Part shown: in pieces, positions 45,456 to 57,000 of the stretch
Layout of the letters: every line of letters begins with the position of its first letter
How positions within the stretch are numbered: position 1 is the stretch's first letter
Source of the DNA: Rhodocollybia butyracea
Taxonomy: Eukaryota; Basidiomycota; Agaricomycetes; Agaricales; Omphalotaceae
Reading direction: 5' to 3'
Assembly: GCA_015501585.1 (NCBI GenBank)
Contig: JADNRY010000244.1
Coordinates: 28,973 to 92,972, forward strand
DNA length: 64,000 nt
The notes under the pieces: generated by a model
Told to the model about the DNA's origin: nothing
What the model saw: only the letters and a program-made list of their open reading frames with translations
Databases searched by the model: none
Made by a program: the position numbers and the translations under genes

Positions 45456-46259
45456 GTGGGTCCTAGTGCACAAAAAGTCCGGTTCGGTCCGGTTCACAGT
45501 AAATTTTTGAGGACTGAGGACCGAACTTCTGGTCCGGTTCAGAGAATTGTCGGACCAAAAGACTGGACCATTGGTCCGCCGGACCTCCGTCCGGTTCAGG
45601 TTCTGAATGCGTCCGGACTCTGAACGCAAAATTTATTGCAATTAAAACACTATTGTGAGCCCCAAAATCCCAGTAAATTCTTTAAACCAAAACTAGCAGT
45701 AGTAATTGAATGAATCCTTTCATAGCAATGGAGAATCTTACAACTGACCAGATAAATAGCGAAGTTATGCATTGGAGAGTGTGGAGCTTCAAGATAGCCA
45801 TTTCAGTTCATGCTCCCTACATAGCGACTTGTCTGGAAAACTATTACAGAGTGGCATCCCGGCTAACTCTGCCATAGCTTGGACAGAATTGATACTTTAA
45901 GTTTTGAGTCAGGTACTAATTCAGAGCTCTGATGCTCGTTCAATACCTAACATATGTAGCAATATATTGAGCTTAACTGGTGGTCACAGCCCACAGCCAT
46001 GGATTCAATTCTCGCTGCTCCCCAAGAGTGGTAGAATCCCTTCAGATGGCTGGAAACATGGTCAGATTGATGGCGCGTCCGGACGCGTCCGAACGCGTTA
46101 CGAACGCGTCCTAAACTTCTGCGACTGGCTGGACGCTGGACGGGACTTTAGGTCCGGTCCGAAAAATTGCTGGACCATGAACCGGACTTTGAGTCCCGTC
46201 TCAAAAAGTTCAGTCCGGACGCGGGTTCAGGACTGAACTTTTCGTGCACTAGTGGGTCC
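45456..46259. mobile_element. hAT-like MITE 1 (788 bp) with 8-bp target duplication
   Basis: The element is 45464-46251; the GTGGGTCC duplication lies at 45456-45463 and 46252-46259. Termini are TAGTGCACAAAAAGTCCGG and, in reverse complement, TAGTGCACGAAAAGTTCAG. The sub-terminal regions are packed with GGTCCGG/CCGGACC motifs and the right part with ACGCGTCC. The paralogous site in block I (6304-6319) is empty (ACAGTGGGTCCTGATC), which proves insertion after duplication. No transposase is present, so it is non-autonomous; 8-bp duplications and TA(G)TG termini fit the hAT superfamily. Confidence 0.9.
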
Positions 46260-46404
46260 TGATCATGATGCGCATCAAAATTAACGTGTAAAGCTCCCGG
46301 AATGGGGGAATGTCATATTATGAAGTGGTATTGGGTAAAGGCAAGGACTACGAAAGTAGTGATGAGTCCTAAGACTCTGCACCGGTGGTGGGTTTTGGGA
46401 ATCT

Positions 46405-46414
46405 GTATAAATAT
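46405..46414 (+). promoter_or_regulatory. TATA-like box of secreted-protein copy 2
   Basis: GTATAAATAT, identical to 6461-6470, lies 160 bp upstream of the ATG at 46565. The promoter is conserved although the gene is broken. Confidence 0.4.
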
Positions 46415-46564
46415 GTGTGCTTGACAGAAAAGTTTCCCAGATCAGGCATCTCAGACCACAACTTTCTCTACTCTTTTCAACGTCGGAGCTGGTCTCCCTC
46501 TCGTTTCTTTATTTCTCCCGAGTCTCCGTTCAGCCATACGACAAGAATACCTGCTTGCACAATA

Positions 46565-47839
46565 ATGTTTGCCATCAAACTCATCCCGGGGCTGGTGGGA
46601 CTCCTTGCTATTATTGATACGTCTCTTGCAGCCCTGCTGGCAAATATGTTTGCAAACTTGTTTTCAATATTCATAGTACATCATCATTCTGACCACCGCT
46701 ATTCGGATTTTTAGTACTTCAAGAGTAATGAGCAATGGCTGCTACATGGTCCTAACTTCCAATCCCACAACGGATATGCTAAAAGTGGGTGCATACACTC
46801 GTCATACTTGATCACTTTTCATATGACCATAATCTTCAGAGCTCCTTTGTCAAGGGAACATACTAGTGTTGCAACGGCGCGGCTCGGCTCCGGCTCCGGC
46901 TGCAAAGCCGCTGAAGCCTCAGCTTGAGCGGCTCGGAGTCCAAAATTGTATATACCATTTTCTGAGTAATAAACTCGCAAAAAACACTTGTCATAATGGA
47001 TATTGGTTCCATTTGGACCTAGTAGAACACCTTGAAAGCACTGAACTTCAATAAAGCACACTTTTAAAAAATCTATATTTAAACAACGACTGAATCCGGT
47101 AGCTCCTGAGTGGCTATGCATGAACAAAACATTGCCAAGGCGCACAATTTTGACTTGCAAATGTTCATAATTTTGGAGGATCATACATCAACAAGTGAAT
47201 ACTATCTTACTAGAGTGCTAGTTAGCTGGGAAACCAGATTTGTAAATTTTATGGCTCGAGCCAGCTCCAAGCGGCTCAAAGAATCAGCTTCAGCCAAGCC
47301 GGACGGGCCGGCTCTGAGCCGCGCCGTTGAAACAATAGAACATACAAGATTGAAATCAAGTTTGGCAATGAAGCTGGAGTCAACAGTCCTCGAGACGAAG
47401 CTTATTCAACAGCCAATCCAAATTTCAAGTACGGCCTTTCTACTGACCTGTTTGGGAACATTAAATAACTATTGCTGCGCAGATTTTCATATTCCGTGGA
47501 TGGATCCGTGAAAAGCTGCGGAAAATCAATTGAGAAACATATCTTGAAGGTTCCAGCACTTGCCAACCAGTCTCCCCAAGTCGTGGTTCGAAACGGCGGT
47601 AAGCTCCAAGTTTAGCTTCTTGTCGTGACTTTTCCACTTGATAACTTCTGTCAATTTAAGGCACAGAGTGGTATACCCTACTCCTTGGAACCAAAATCGA
47701 CTCAGCTAGGGCTGCATATAATATTTTGAATGCGGAAATGGCTGACTTCGGGAAACAGCAGTTTACAACTGAAAAAGAACCAACGGATTGGGGGACAAAT
47801 TTTTCACAAAAATCAAAGGTCATCTGACTGTGGCTTGAG
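46565..47839 (+). pseudogene. Small secreted protein, block II copy, disrupted by a MITE
   Basis: It starts MFAIKLIPGLVGLLAIIDTS. Exons 1-2 follow the splice pattern of the intact copy, but the donor after exon 1 reads GTTTGC and the third exon is split by a 474-bp hAT-like insertion at 46864-47337. Downstream, KIEIKFGNEAGVNSPRDEAY, FSYSVDGSVKSCGK and RNGGTEWYTLLLGTKIDSA can still be read, and an indel at GATTGGGGGACAAA shifts the last exon, ending early at TGA near 47839. It is a clear pseudogene even without the insertion. Confidence 0.78.
46856..47345. mobile_element. hAT-like MITE 2 (474 bp) inside the secreted-protein pseudogene
   Basis: The element is 46864-47337 with perfect 8-bp GAACATAC duplications at 46856-46863 and 47338-47345. 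Termini are TAGTGTTGCAACGGCGCGGC and, in reverse complement, TATTGTTTCAACGGCGCGGC. Sub-terminal CGGCTC/GAGCCG motifs are dense at both ends while the centre is AT-rich. Empty sites GGGAACATACAAGATTG occur in the paralogues at about 6912 and 56487. No transposase is present, so it is non-autonomous. Confidence 0.93.
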
Positions 47840-48546
47840 CTGTGGGATAGATATATTGCTTATGCTTGCACAGAGCCTATTGTTGAAGCAGTTATGTTGC
47901 ACTCAAGATAAATATTTCAAATGACAAATGTGTTCATCGTCTCAGTAGAGACTTAGGATTAAGGTGACAGGTCGAGTCAGAAATGTTCCATAAGTATCAT
48001 CGTCATTTCTGCAGCCCCAAGACTTATACACTAACTCTCCCTCTGTAGCAGTGCTTGGCTAAGAAAGAGTACTTTAAGCAACCATAAAGTTATGTGGCGC
48101 CAGTAGGTCTCGTACCCACCTCGGGAAACGCCACCGACACACCAACATCACCTTTCCCCTCACCATCAAGTCAATGGTCATCTCGGCTGGACAGTGGCAG
48201 TGGACTCCTCCCCTCCTTCATGATTCTCCCACCTTCTTGTGAGTTCATTGAGTAGTGCTTAGTGGTAGATACACTTCAATGTGTAAGTATTTCTAATGTA
48301 CAAGTTTGTATCCTCTATCGTACTTTGATGTGTATTCAATATTGTTTAATTATAATCACTATAGTCTTTACACTCTTTCGCATCCTGTCGCCATCAGTGA
48401 CAACACCCAGGTCCTACACTATCTCTCCCATTTTTCAGATCAACCACAGGGGCAAAAAAATGGCTCTATGAGGGGCCAGAACAAGGGATATGTTCCCAGA
48501 AACTCAATTCACTCCGTTCAGTTCTTGTGGAGCCACGCCGTTACAC
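47840..48546. other. Spacer with repeat A middle fragment, block II
   Basis: Collinear with 7415-8334. The repeat A fragment is at about 47995-48200. The part at 48246-48546 is almost identical to 57770-58071 of block III and clearly less similar to block I. Confidence 0.5.
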
Positions 48547-48999
48547 TCAGATTCTGAGAGTGACGGGAGTACAGCCGATGGAGACGAGACCCTCTGTAGA
48601 GTGTAAGTCAATAATGGAGTCATAAAAAATTCGCTATACTGTTACCAATAGTTGAGGGGCCTGTGCAGCACAAAGCTTGAGAGTCACTACAGAAGCAATG
48701 ACCCTTAGTATCAAGCTTCAAAGCCGATACAACTGGAAAACAGGCTTACCAGCTACCAGAGAAAGGGCCAACGGGGTAGCAAGTAAGACCTATGAGCCCG
48801 TACGAACTGTTGATGTCGACACCTATGATTGAAAGGACCTCAAGGGTTGTGGAGCTAGAGGCGGCTTGGGCAACGTCTTCGACGGTGGCGCAGCACTGAA
48901 TAGGGCCGACAGGGCAGTCGCTGGCGGCGGGAAGTCGACGGCACCCACGAGAGTACTAGTAGTGAGGGCGGCGGTGACAACAGCGAGTTTAAATTGCAT
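48547..48999 (-). pseudogene. Class I hydrophobin, block II copy, 1-bp deletion in exon 1
   Basis: Expected exons (minus strand) are 48750-48999, 48646-48686 and 48547-48593. Splice sites are intact, including the CTACAG acceptor. The codon split over intron 1 changes TGC to TGT, so Cys is kept. In exon 1 the CCCGCC run that precedes the first cysteine in copies 1 and 3 has lost one C (near 48924-48930), shifting the frame before the C-x6-CC motif; the shifted frame reads DFPPPATALSALFSAAPPSK. The signal peptide (MQFKLAVVTAALTTSTLVGA) remains. No functional hydrophobin can be made unless the deletion is a sequence error. Confidence 0.78.
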
Positions 49000-49599
49000 G
49001 ATGAGTGGTGAGAAGAGTGCTTGAACGGCAAATTGTTCAAGGGAAGCTTGGAGTGAAGACCTTTCATCGTTTTCAAAGAACATTTATATCATTCTGTTTG
49101 AATAACATCATTAGAGTATGTCTTGCGTAGGCTGTAGTACTAGTAGCCTGTCACTGTTTGCATTCCCCATGTTGGTCTTGCCGTCGAAGGATCTATTTCG
49201 TTACTGAATCTGACATGCACTGTTGATATAGGTCCGGACACACGAGCCAGATATGGTATTGAGCCTACGACTCGGGACAAACATCCACAGTTTTGGAGAG
49301 CAGTCCATCTAGTTTCGGTAATCTTGGATTAGGAACCCGGCCTCAAGAATAACGCCCTCAACGGTCTTGGAAAGGAACCAGTCTAATGAGTCTTGTGTCT
49401 TGACATCGCTTGACATCACTCAAGTCTAATGTGTTGATAAGATAAAGATCGCTGCACTTTCTAGTTACCTTTTCTTTTTCAGTCCCGATCTTTGAAAACC
49501 CAAACGATGGCAGCAGCATAGCAATTCTTGCCAGCTTTCCCTATCTACGCTGCGCGCGCGAGTCCCTCTCCATCATATCGATATCATCAAAATTGAATT
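49000..49599. other. Upstream flank of hydrophobin copy 2
   Basis: Collinear with 8786-9469; no gene seen. Confidence 0.45.
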
Positions 49600-52080
49600 T
49601 AAATACGACTTTTAATTGTCCTATAGCAGATTTACCGATGCAAGAGCCCGAGATGGAGCCCGATGGAGATCCATTGTCAATCCATTGTCAATGCTGCGGC
49701 GATCACTCACAGTCAAGCCGGGCAATGGGTAAGCGCGCGCTTGTTCTTTTCTCTCCATGGCAAATAAGTTAAGGCATCCGAGGACCGATGGAGGTTGGCT
49801 GGAGGAACGAAATAGGATGAAGTTCAAGGCAAGTACTTGCGCTCATAACTCTGAAATACTAACGTGCATTCTAGCAGAACACTTGAAGCTGTTACCTTTG
49901 GCTTTGGCTGACCATTCGTTGTGTTTTACTACTTTGTTTTGGTTGCTACCTCGACAATGGGCCACGAGTCACGGTCACGGCTCGCAGTGCTCCTCGTTCA
50001 ACTTGGTTCTTTGATCTTTGGTGCATGAGGTGACCTCGAACAAGAGTCAAAGGGTATCAATCCCTCTTTTGCATCCTGGCGCGACAAAAGACAGTGTGTA
50101 CAGCACTCTCAACTACCACCTGGGCGACAATCTGCTGAAAATGGCGCTAGGATGTGCTGCTACGGTCCAGAACAAGCAACCTGATTCATTCCACTACCTG
50201 TCTTCACAAAATCCTCCTCTATTTGCTTCACCGAATCCCAAAGCCATTCAGTTCCTGCTGAATTACCTCGGTACCTATCAGGCTGTCTGGAATGAGTCTG
50301 GTATTTGCCACAATACATGCCTCAGCACAACAGTTACCCGCCACTGCTGTCAACCGTTTACGCACCTTTGCGCTTGTCATTCCTGGCTTCGATGTCCCTG
50401 CCGCAGCAATAGACGTCGGGTTCCGATCGGGCAAACATCTCCGGCATTCCATCGACAACCACTCCATTCACGCCCTCTCCGTTTACGCCCTCGCCCTCAT
50501 CCCCATTCCAATTCTCATTTGTCTTCACACCAGTATCATTACCATTCCCGCAGCCCCAATTCTGCCTCGGGTGACGAGGACGCTCAGCCAAGAAAGAGTA
50601 AAGTGACAAGAATTCACGTGGAATTGGTTCTCGTACCTCTGGAAACGACACGAACACACCAGCATCCCTGCCCTCCACGTCGCCAATTATCCTCGGTTGG
50701 GCCCTCCCCTCGTTCCTGGTCCTCCCTCCATATCATCACTCATCTCCTCTTCTCAACAGCCATTGCCATCTCCATCTACATTCAAAGTTTCTCCTACCGA
50801 ACAAGGATCTTCCTCTCCCTTGGCTGGCTTTGTCATCGCAGATACATTCGACGACTTTGCCCACGCCTACAAAATCAACAATGACATGCTCTATATCCTC
50901 CAATTCCCATTCTCCGTGCATGTCATTGCTTTTGGCATCTATGCCTACTGGTCAGAGTCCTAGTGGTAGCCTCCGCCTCCCCAATACAGATTCATGGAGA
51001 CGCACCTACTTCATCTTGGCCATCATATCTTGCAGTTCTTCTAACCTCATCAGCCCCCAATCCAACAGTGCTAGGTCTACCACAGCCGGAGCCATACAAA
51101 CACGATGTCCCCAAAGTCGCTGGTAAGAAAAGAATGAGAATGAGAGACGCTGAGGACATCAATATAACAAGTTGAAGCGCTCTAGTCCGTTTTCTATCTC
51201 AGTCTCAACTCTCGACAACGGTAGCAGCCTATCTCCCATAGTAATTTTCTCTCCTTCAAACTCACCGGTCTCCCTTAATCATGTCGGCGAGTACTCAGTT
51301 AATCCTTTTTGCATCACAAGCATTAGTTTGAACATATTCAATTTTGTGATATAGTACCCACCCCCGCATCCCACGCACCGCACGCACCTCCGACCCCCCA
51401 ACCCCTCTCGAATCCTAATGTCTCCCACCTCACCTCCTCCATCTCCCATCTCCCCAACTCTCCAACCGGCACCCAAACCCACACCCCCACCAACAGTTGC
51501 TTCCCTAATCCACCTCGCCAACAACCTCCACGCCCAGAAAACCCTCGCCACTCAATGCCTCAACCGGGACCTCCCCACCCTCGAAGCCTTGGAAGCTTGC
51601 AAACAAGCCCCCAAATGCATATGCAAGATAGGGTTCAAACACCGGTACTTGATATCAGAGTTAAAGAGGTTTGGTTGTTAACCCTAATGAGTGGCATGAG
51701 TGGCGATACCCCTCTGAGGAATCGGGTTCATTAGTGTTACTACGCCTTTGGTAACGGGGAAAGCGCAGTCGAAAGAGTCGAGGTCTGGACTCGCGTCCAC
51801 CACGGAGCTGGATATGGAGTACGGGCTAGGACTTGAGGGGTTTGATGCGACCGACGAGCCGGGGGGAGGGGGGGTGGGGATGGGGAGCACAATTCTTCGG
51901 GATGATGCTGTTACTGTTGAGTTCACAAAGTTTCTCATCGTCGATCGATGAGCTGGCGGTGGATGAGGGTACAGATACTTACTAACTGTCATGATTGAAA
52001 TGTCTCCCTTTCATTAATAAATACTCTCAAATATGTTTTTCTTACAATGAATACAAGTAGCTGTGTAGTCGGATAGTAGA
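49600..52080 (+). repeat. Repeat family A, copy A5 (right flank of block II)
   Basis: The head carries TAAGCGCGCGCTTG at about 49731. A long frame from about 50018 reads TSNKSQRVSIPLLHPGATKD, KMALGCAATVQNKQPDSFHY and NPPLFASPNPKAIQFLLNYL; the next recognisable parts are in other frames (for example FDDFAHAYKINNDMLYILQF near 50850). The Lys/Arg peptide KVAGKKRMRMRDAEDI is at 51113-51160, and the 3' part includes VASLIHLANNLHAQKTLATQ and TTELDMEYGLGLEGFDATDE. It is a decayed member of the unit. Confidence 0.6.
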
Positions 52081-52542
52081 CCCCATATTTACTGCGGCAT
52101 TATAGGAAGTGCATTCTCTCGAAAGCTTCAAGGGTACGGCCACATAAATTGAGAGAACTGGTACGGCGTACGCTCGGTACTTTGTCATCTTGATTTACAT
52201 TGCTGAGCGCTCAGTCCTGACTCCCTCGGAGATACCTGCTATTAGTAGTCAGGCATGTGGAACGGCAAAATTATTCTAAAAATAAAAGTGAACTGAGGCA
52301 AAATGCGGTAAATACCACCAGATACATCAAATTGAGCCGAGAAAACTCGGAAAAAAGTGCAACGAAATGTGAATAATCTCTTTCCTTTTCCCCTCTTTTT
52401 GCAACTTGAAAAAACTTGAATCCCCCGATTTCCCACAGAGTCAGGACACGAGCCGTTAAATGATTGAAGTGACATGATACATCTGGAAATGGATCTTTGT
52501 TATGACAATGACTACCACATTGAACAACCACTAGCTCTAAAA
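52081..52542. other. Intergenic stretch, nothing recognised
   Basis: An AT-rich spacer between repeat A5 and the end of the oxidoreductase gene. Confidence 0.4.
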
Positions 52543-54106
52543 TCACTGTTCTGGGATTACGTTCAACGCCCATGACTCTGAAAACAGAATTCATAACAGA
52601 TGTCGTTCAAGAAGCTAGATTAAGAGATAATAAAGAGGCTTACCTTGGGTACCTTGGCCTGGGATTGTAATTTGAGCGGTAGTAGACTTTGTAATGCGCT
52701 CCACTATATCGTTTCCTGCACGAATAGCAAACTCCACGGCCTCAAAACCGTTGAGCCCAGATGCGTAGTAGGTATTCTGTTGTCCTTGTAGACTGTCAAG
52801 TCTCATGTAAACTCCAGAGTCCAAATCTGTTTTATCGTAATGGGGGAAATAATCCCACTCTTTGAACTCCTTGATGTCTTCTTCTGTGATTGGTGTGGAT
52901 GGTGAAGTGCTGTCTCCCGGATGACGTTTGTTGACTTTGGAAAGTACTGTTTTGAGCAAACTTCGGGCTTCCGCCAGAGTTTGATTGCTCCGATACTTTC
53001 CCCACGACCAAGTGGTCGCTATGCTAGATACGTTGAAGAGACTAAGGAAAGCAATAGGTGCTCCCTTTGCTTCAGGCAATGCTGATTCAAGCTGATCGAA
53101 GGTAGCATTGCGCCCAAGGAAGCCAAGGAGTGTCTGAAAGCTGGCGAAAGCAGTTGCACCTGGAGTAATCATGCTGACTGCACCTGACCAGTATTTCGTG
53201 ACACCAACTGGAGAAAATACAGATTGCTCGGCGGAAGAAACATCAAGGTGAGCATCATTGAGAGCACGAATGACCGGAGGGAAGGCCAGGACTAATTTGT
53301 CACAATGTTGTGTTACAGCTATGGTCAAGCCATTTACCAAATAGGTGATAGTGGGACTTCCATGTCGATCTAAAATGCTCAGGTAAGCTAGCAAACAATG
53401 GAAAAAATTTTGTTCACACCAATCTTTGTAATTGGAGAGTTGAGATGAAATGTGCTGTTAATCGTCTTTGCATATTGTTCAAACACCTTCTGGAAATCTA
53501 ATCATTGAAAGGGTTTAATAAATAGTCCGCGGTCACGATAAGCAATTGAGATAGGCTTACCTACGATATATCCATCACGCTGAGCAGCAAAGAACGCCAA
53601 AATATCCGGCGTGAAGAGAGTGAGCATATAGAGCTAGAATATAGATCAGTCCAGCAATATTTAATTCATACAAACATACTTACAATCGGTGTTTCTCTCA
53701 TATCCCCATACCCATACGGGGCCATGCCATTGAGGAATAAGAGAAGGAGTAAAGGAAGATCATTTGCTTTCAACCAATCGAAGGTTGACATGGTTAAATC
53801 CTCAACGCCGTGCTATAAGATTATCAGCTCTAGCTTGGCGGCACCTGCGAACCTACGGACCGTATAGCCTATTATCAGTTTCGGAGCAGACTGCGTCCAC
53901 AAACGATTGTACTTGTCAATTTCAGCTTTGAACCGGGGCTGTTTGGTCACATCAGATAACTTAAATTTTTGCTCTTTAGTAGTTCCGTTGTCGTTGTATA
54001 TAACCAAGGGAATATCATAGGAGAGAGGCAGTGACCGAACACCAGATGCCTTAATTATAGGCAGAGTTTGCTTGTATGTTTCTGGTGCATAGAGTAAAGC
54101 ACCCAT
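52543..54106 (-). pseudogene. FAD-dependent amine-oxidase-type oxidoreductase lacking its N-terminal dinucleotide-binding fold
   Basis: Exons, in minus-strand order: 53861-54106, 53684-53812, 53561-53633, 53420-53497, 52644-53369 and 52543-52577, with introns of 48-65 bp (all GT-AG), give 1287 nt (428 aa) without a stop. Segments such as HGVEDLTMSTFDWLKA, FQKVFEQYAKTINSTFHLNS, GVTKYWSGAVSMITP, EWDYFPHYDKTDLDSGVYMR, LQGQQNTYYASGLNGFEAVE and IRAGNDIVE match the middle and C-terminus of fungal flavin amine oxidoreductases related to beta-cyclopiazonate dehydrogenase. The usual N-terminal GxGxxG Rossmann region (about 80-120 residues) is absent: the readable frame starts at YHPMGALLYAP and no glycine-rich motif was found upstream to 54600. 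So the gene is probably 5'-truncated and non-functional. It is otherwise well preserved, with every splice site intact, suggesting recent loss. Confidence 0.72.
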
Positions 54107-56218
54107 GGGATGATATATCCCTCTGGAATTGGGTCTTCATATCATCAAACTATGATATGGTGAGCGAGTCTGAGGACTATTAATGGCCTGCAGAGGATCT
54201 CGTATCAGTAGTTCTTCTGTAGGCAGCATTCTATGGCTCCTTACTGTATATTCAATACTGTGCCACTTCCAATTAGTTCCACATATTGAGAATTAAGCAT
54301 TGAACTGAGTCTCCCTGTTCATTATTAGGTTAGCAGGCTTATAACTTGAAAAGCCTTGGGCTTGAATAAGCTTGAATGTCGAGTGGTCAAGGTCTGCGCG
54401 GTTGACTGTTGGAGTGATGGTATGAAGCGAAAAATGATTAATGCTGATTCATGCTCGCTCTCCGCATATATGATGATCATCTGTGAGGGCTTATTCAGAT
54501 ATCTGACCAATGACAGTATCAGTAGCGTACACAGTTGTTTACTTCGGTTGAGTTAAAGTTTAGGGTCATTCTCTGCTTTCTCAAGGTCCGCTTCAAGTTG
54601 AGACCGGTCTTTAACTTTAGCCTATTTCAATTTGTATGCAGGAGTAGACATGGGAGAGTATGATTTTACAGGGGCGAGGCTGTCCTCGGAAAAATTACGA
54701 CGGACACTTGTCATGATACGAGCCAGTGCGGGTTCGATGGTGCTCAAGCCTCAGGCTCATGGTGATTATATTTAGCGGATAGATAGATGCGCGGTAAGAC
54801 AAACCAGGTCAACTCAAAAGAAAATATAGGTCAGAGCGGCGCAGTTGAAGGAGGGAAGGAACAAAGAGGGGGAGGTTGTTTTATTATACTTTTCATATTT
54901 GTACATGCCACAAACACGCTTACATGCTCTTGGAAGGTTGCGTCACGCGTCGACTCCAGCGAGTGGTCAGTTGTGACGTAGTTCACATCCACGGATGCAC
55001 CACAAGTTGTAAAGTACAATAATTAGAGTAAAAGGCAATCTAGACAACTGCACCCGGTGCCAACTATGCGGAACATCCCTGCTGTCAGGCTCACTGTCTG
55101 TTCCTCTGTATGTAGCTTTGAAACAATAGCATACAGTGGAGTCGTGATGATCTTCTAACGACCATGTCGAGATGAGGTTGGTGTATATGAAGTGTGAAGT
55201 TGAATCATATATGTAGCATGTGAGTAGATTGATGATGGAACAAAACATGCAATATAAGGACTAATAAGTGTCATTCATTTGAAATTGGTGCATATGAAAT
55301 GTTAAGCTAGTATGACTGAAGCTCGGCTGCCGATCAGCACAACGTGGGTGCACGGGAGGCCGCTTTCCGGCACTGTACAGCGCTGGGGGCCGCTGGAAAC
55401 GGCTGTATAGTGCCTGACAACGGCGCCAGCTCACCCATGTTTTGCTGATCTGAGTTGGATGGCATATTCACGTAGTCTCTTATAAACACACATATAACAC
55501 GATCTTACGATGTGTATAGAGTCTGTCAGTTTACTCGGCCCTTTTGGTCTGATGAATTAAGCGCCGGCTTAGCTTACTACATCCGAGCAGCCCGATGTGC
55601 CCACCAGTGAATCAAGAGACTTGAAAAGTAGCGAAAGACAAATTCAAGCATTGTTCGACGTCAGAAAACCATAAAAATGCTGTCAATAACTCGATACATT
55701 ATTGTGATGAGTAAAAGTGAAAAAAAAATCCAGACTTTCAGTGAATTTTGAGCATGAAGAACTATGGATGTTGACGAGGTTCTCTTTCCGGGGATTTTCA
55801 ACAAAATACTTGCATGATCTGTACCAGTTGTGAGTCTAAAGGAGATACCTGATATAAAAATCAAAAGAAAGCTGTAGGCAAGTGAGCAGCTGACGTACAC
55901 AATGTAATGAATCACAGAATCCCTTCATTGGACTCGAGACACATTCAACGACCAGTAGCTTTCCCAGAATCTCAATAAGAGCACCCAAGGGACCCTTTCA
56001 GCGTAGAAAGAAATTTTCCTTGTTGACTTCAAGGCGCGTTAAGCCTGTGGAGAGAAAAGTCCAGTTTGGGCGCATTTTGGGACAGATTTGTGCGGAAACC
56101 GATTTTTATAATGATTACATGCATGTACTATGTGTTTAAAGTTGAAAGAAACCGATAAATATGAGAGCGTAGAAAGGCCAGTTGAATTTAGTGCTGCTCT
56201 TACTAGCTTGGCTCCTAG
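54107..56218. other. Intergenic stretch between the oxidoreductase and block III
   Basis: About 2.1 kb without a supportable gene on either strand. It contains one short hairpin element at 55332-55450 (listed separately). The right end, about 56219, is the block III breakpoint. Confidence 0.45.
55332..55450. repeat. 119-bp imperfect palindrome (possible small foldback element)
   Basis: The left half GATCAGCACAACGTGGGTG ... GGCACTGTACAGC pairs with the right half, whose reverse complement reads GATCAGCAAAACATGGGTG ... GGCACTATACAGC. The GC-rich stem with a short loop contrasts with its AT-rich surroundings. No target duplication could be defined. Confidence 0.6.
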
Positions 56219-57000
56219 TTCAAACTCATCCTGGGGTTGGTGGCACTCCATGCTATTATTGATACGTCTCTTGTAGTCCCACTGTCAAATATGTTGGTGA
56301 ACTTGTTTCCAATATTCATACATTTGACCAATAATATTTGGATTTTTAGTACTTCAAGAGAAATGAGCAATGGATGTTACATGATCCTAATCCCAACCCC
56401 ACAACTGATATGCTAAAAGTGGGTGACACTCGTCTTACTGGACCACTTTTCATATGACCAAAAACTTCAGAGCTACTTTGTCAAGGGAACATACAAGATT
56501 GAATTCAAGTTTGGCGATGGAGCTGAAGCCAACAGTCCTCGTCACAAAGCTTATTCAACATCCAATCCGAATTTCAAGTACGGCCTTCTACTAACTGTTT
56601 GGGAACATTGAATGACTAGGGCGACGCAGATTTGAATATGTCATGGATGGATCCGTGAAAAGATACGGAAAATCAATCGAGACACATATCTTGAAAGGTC
56701 GAGCTCTGTCCAACCAGTCTCCGAAAGTCGTGATTCGAAACGGCGGTAAGCCCCTTTAGCTTCTTGTTGCGACTTTTCCAGTTGACAACTTCTGTCAATC
56801 TAAGGCACAGAGTGGTATACCCTACTTCTTGGGACCACGATTGGCTCAAGTTCAACTAGGGCTGCATATGATATTTTGAATGCGGAAATGGCTGACTTCG
56901 GAATACAGAAGTTTGAGAGTCCCAAGGAAGTAGTGGATTAGGCGGACAAATTTTTCGCAAAAATCAAATGTCATCTAACTCTAGCTTGAACTCTAGGTAT
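56219..57000 (+). pseudogene. Small secreted protein, block III copy, start lost and frame broken
   Basis: Homology to the intact copy (6635-7414) starts abruptly at TTCAAACTCATCC, just after the start codon, marking the block III breakpoint. One base is missing in exon 2 (CCTAATCCC versus CCTAACTCCC), and a TAG replaces the conserved Trp in the last exon (GTGGATTAGGCGGAC, about 56932-56946). KGTYKIEFKFGDGAEANSPR and the exon-exon junction phases are preserved. Confidence 0.78.

Noticed and set aside
50018..50884. 288-codon frame in repeat A5 as an intact gene
   Set aside because: Only the first third matches the other A copies in this frame; the remainder is a shadow of segments conserved in other frames.
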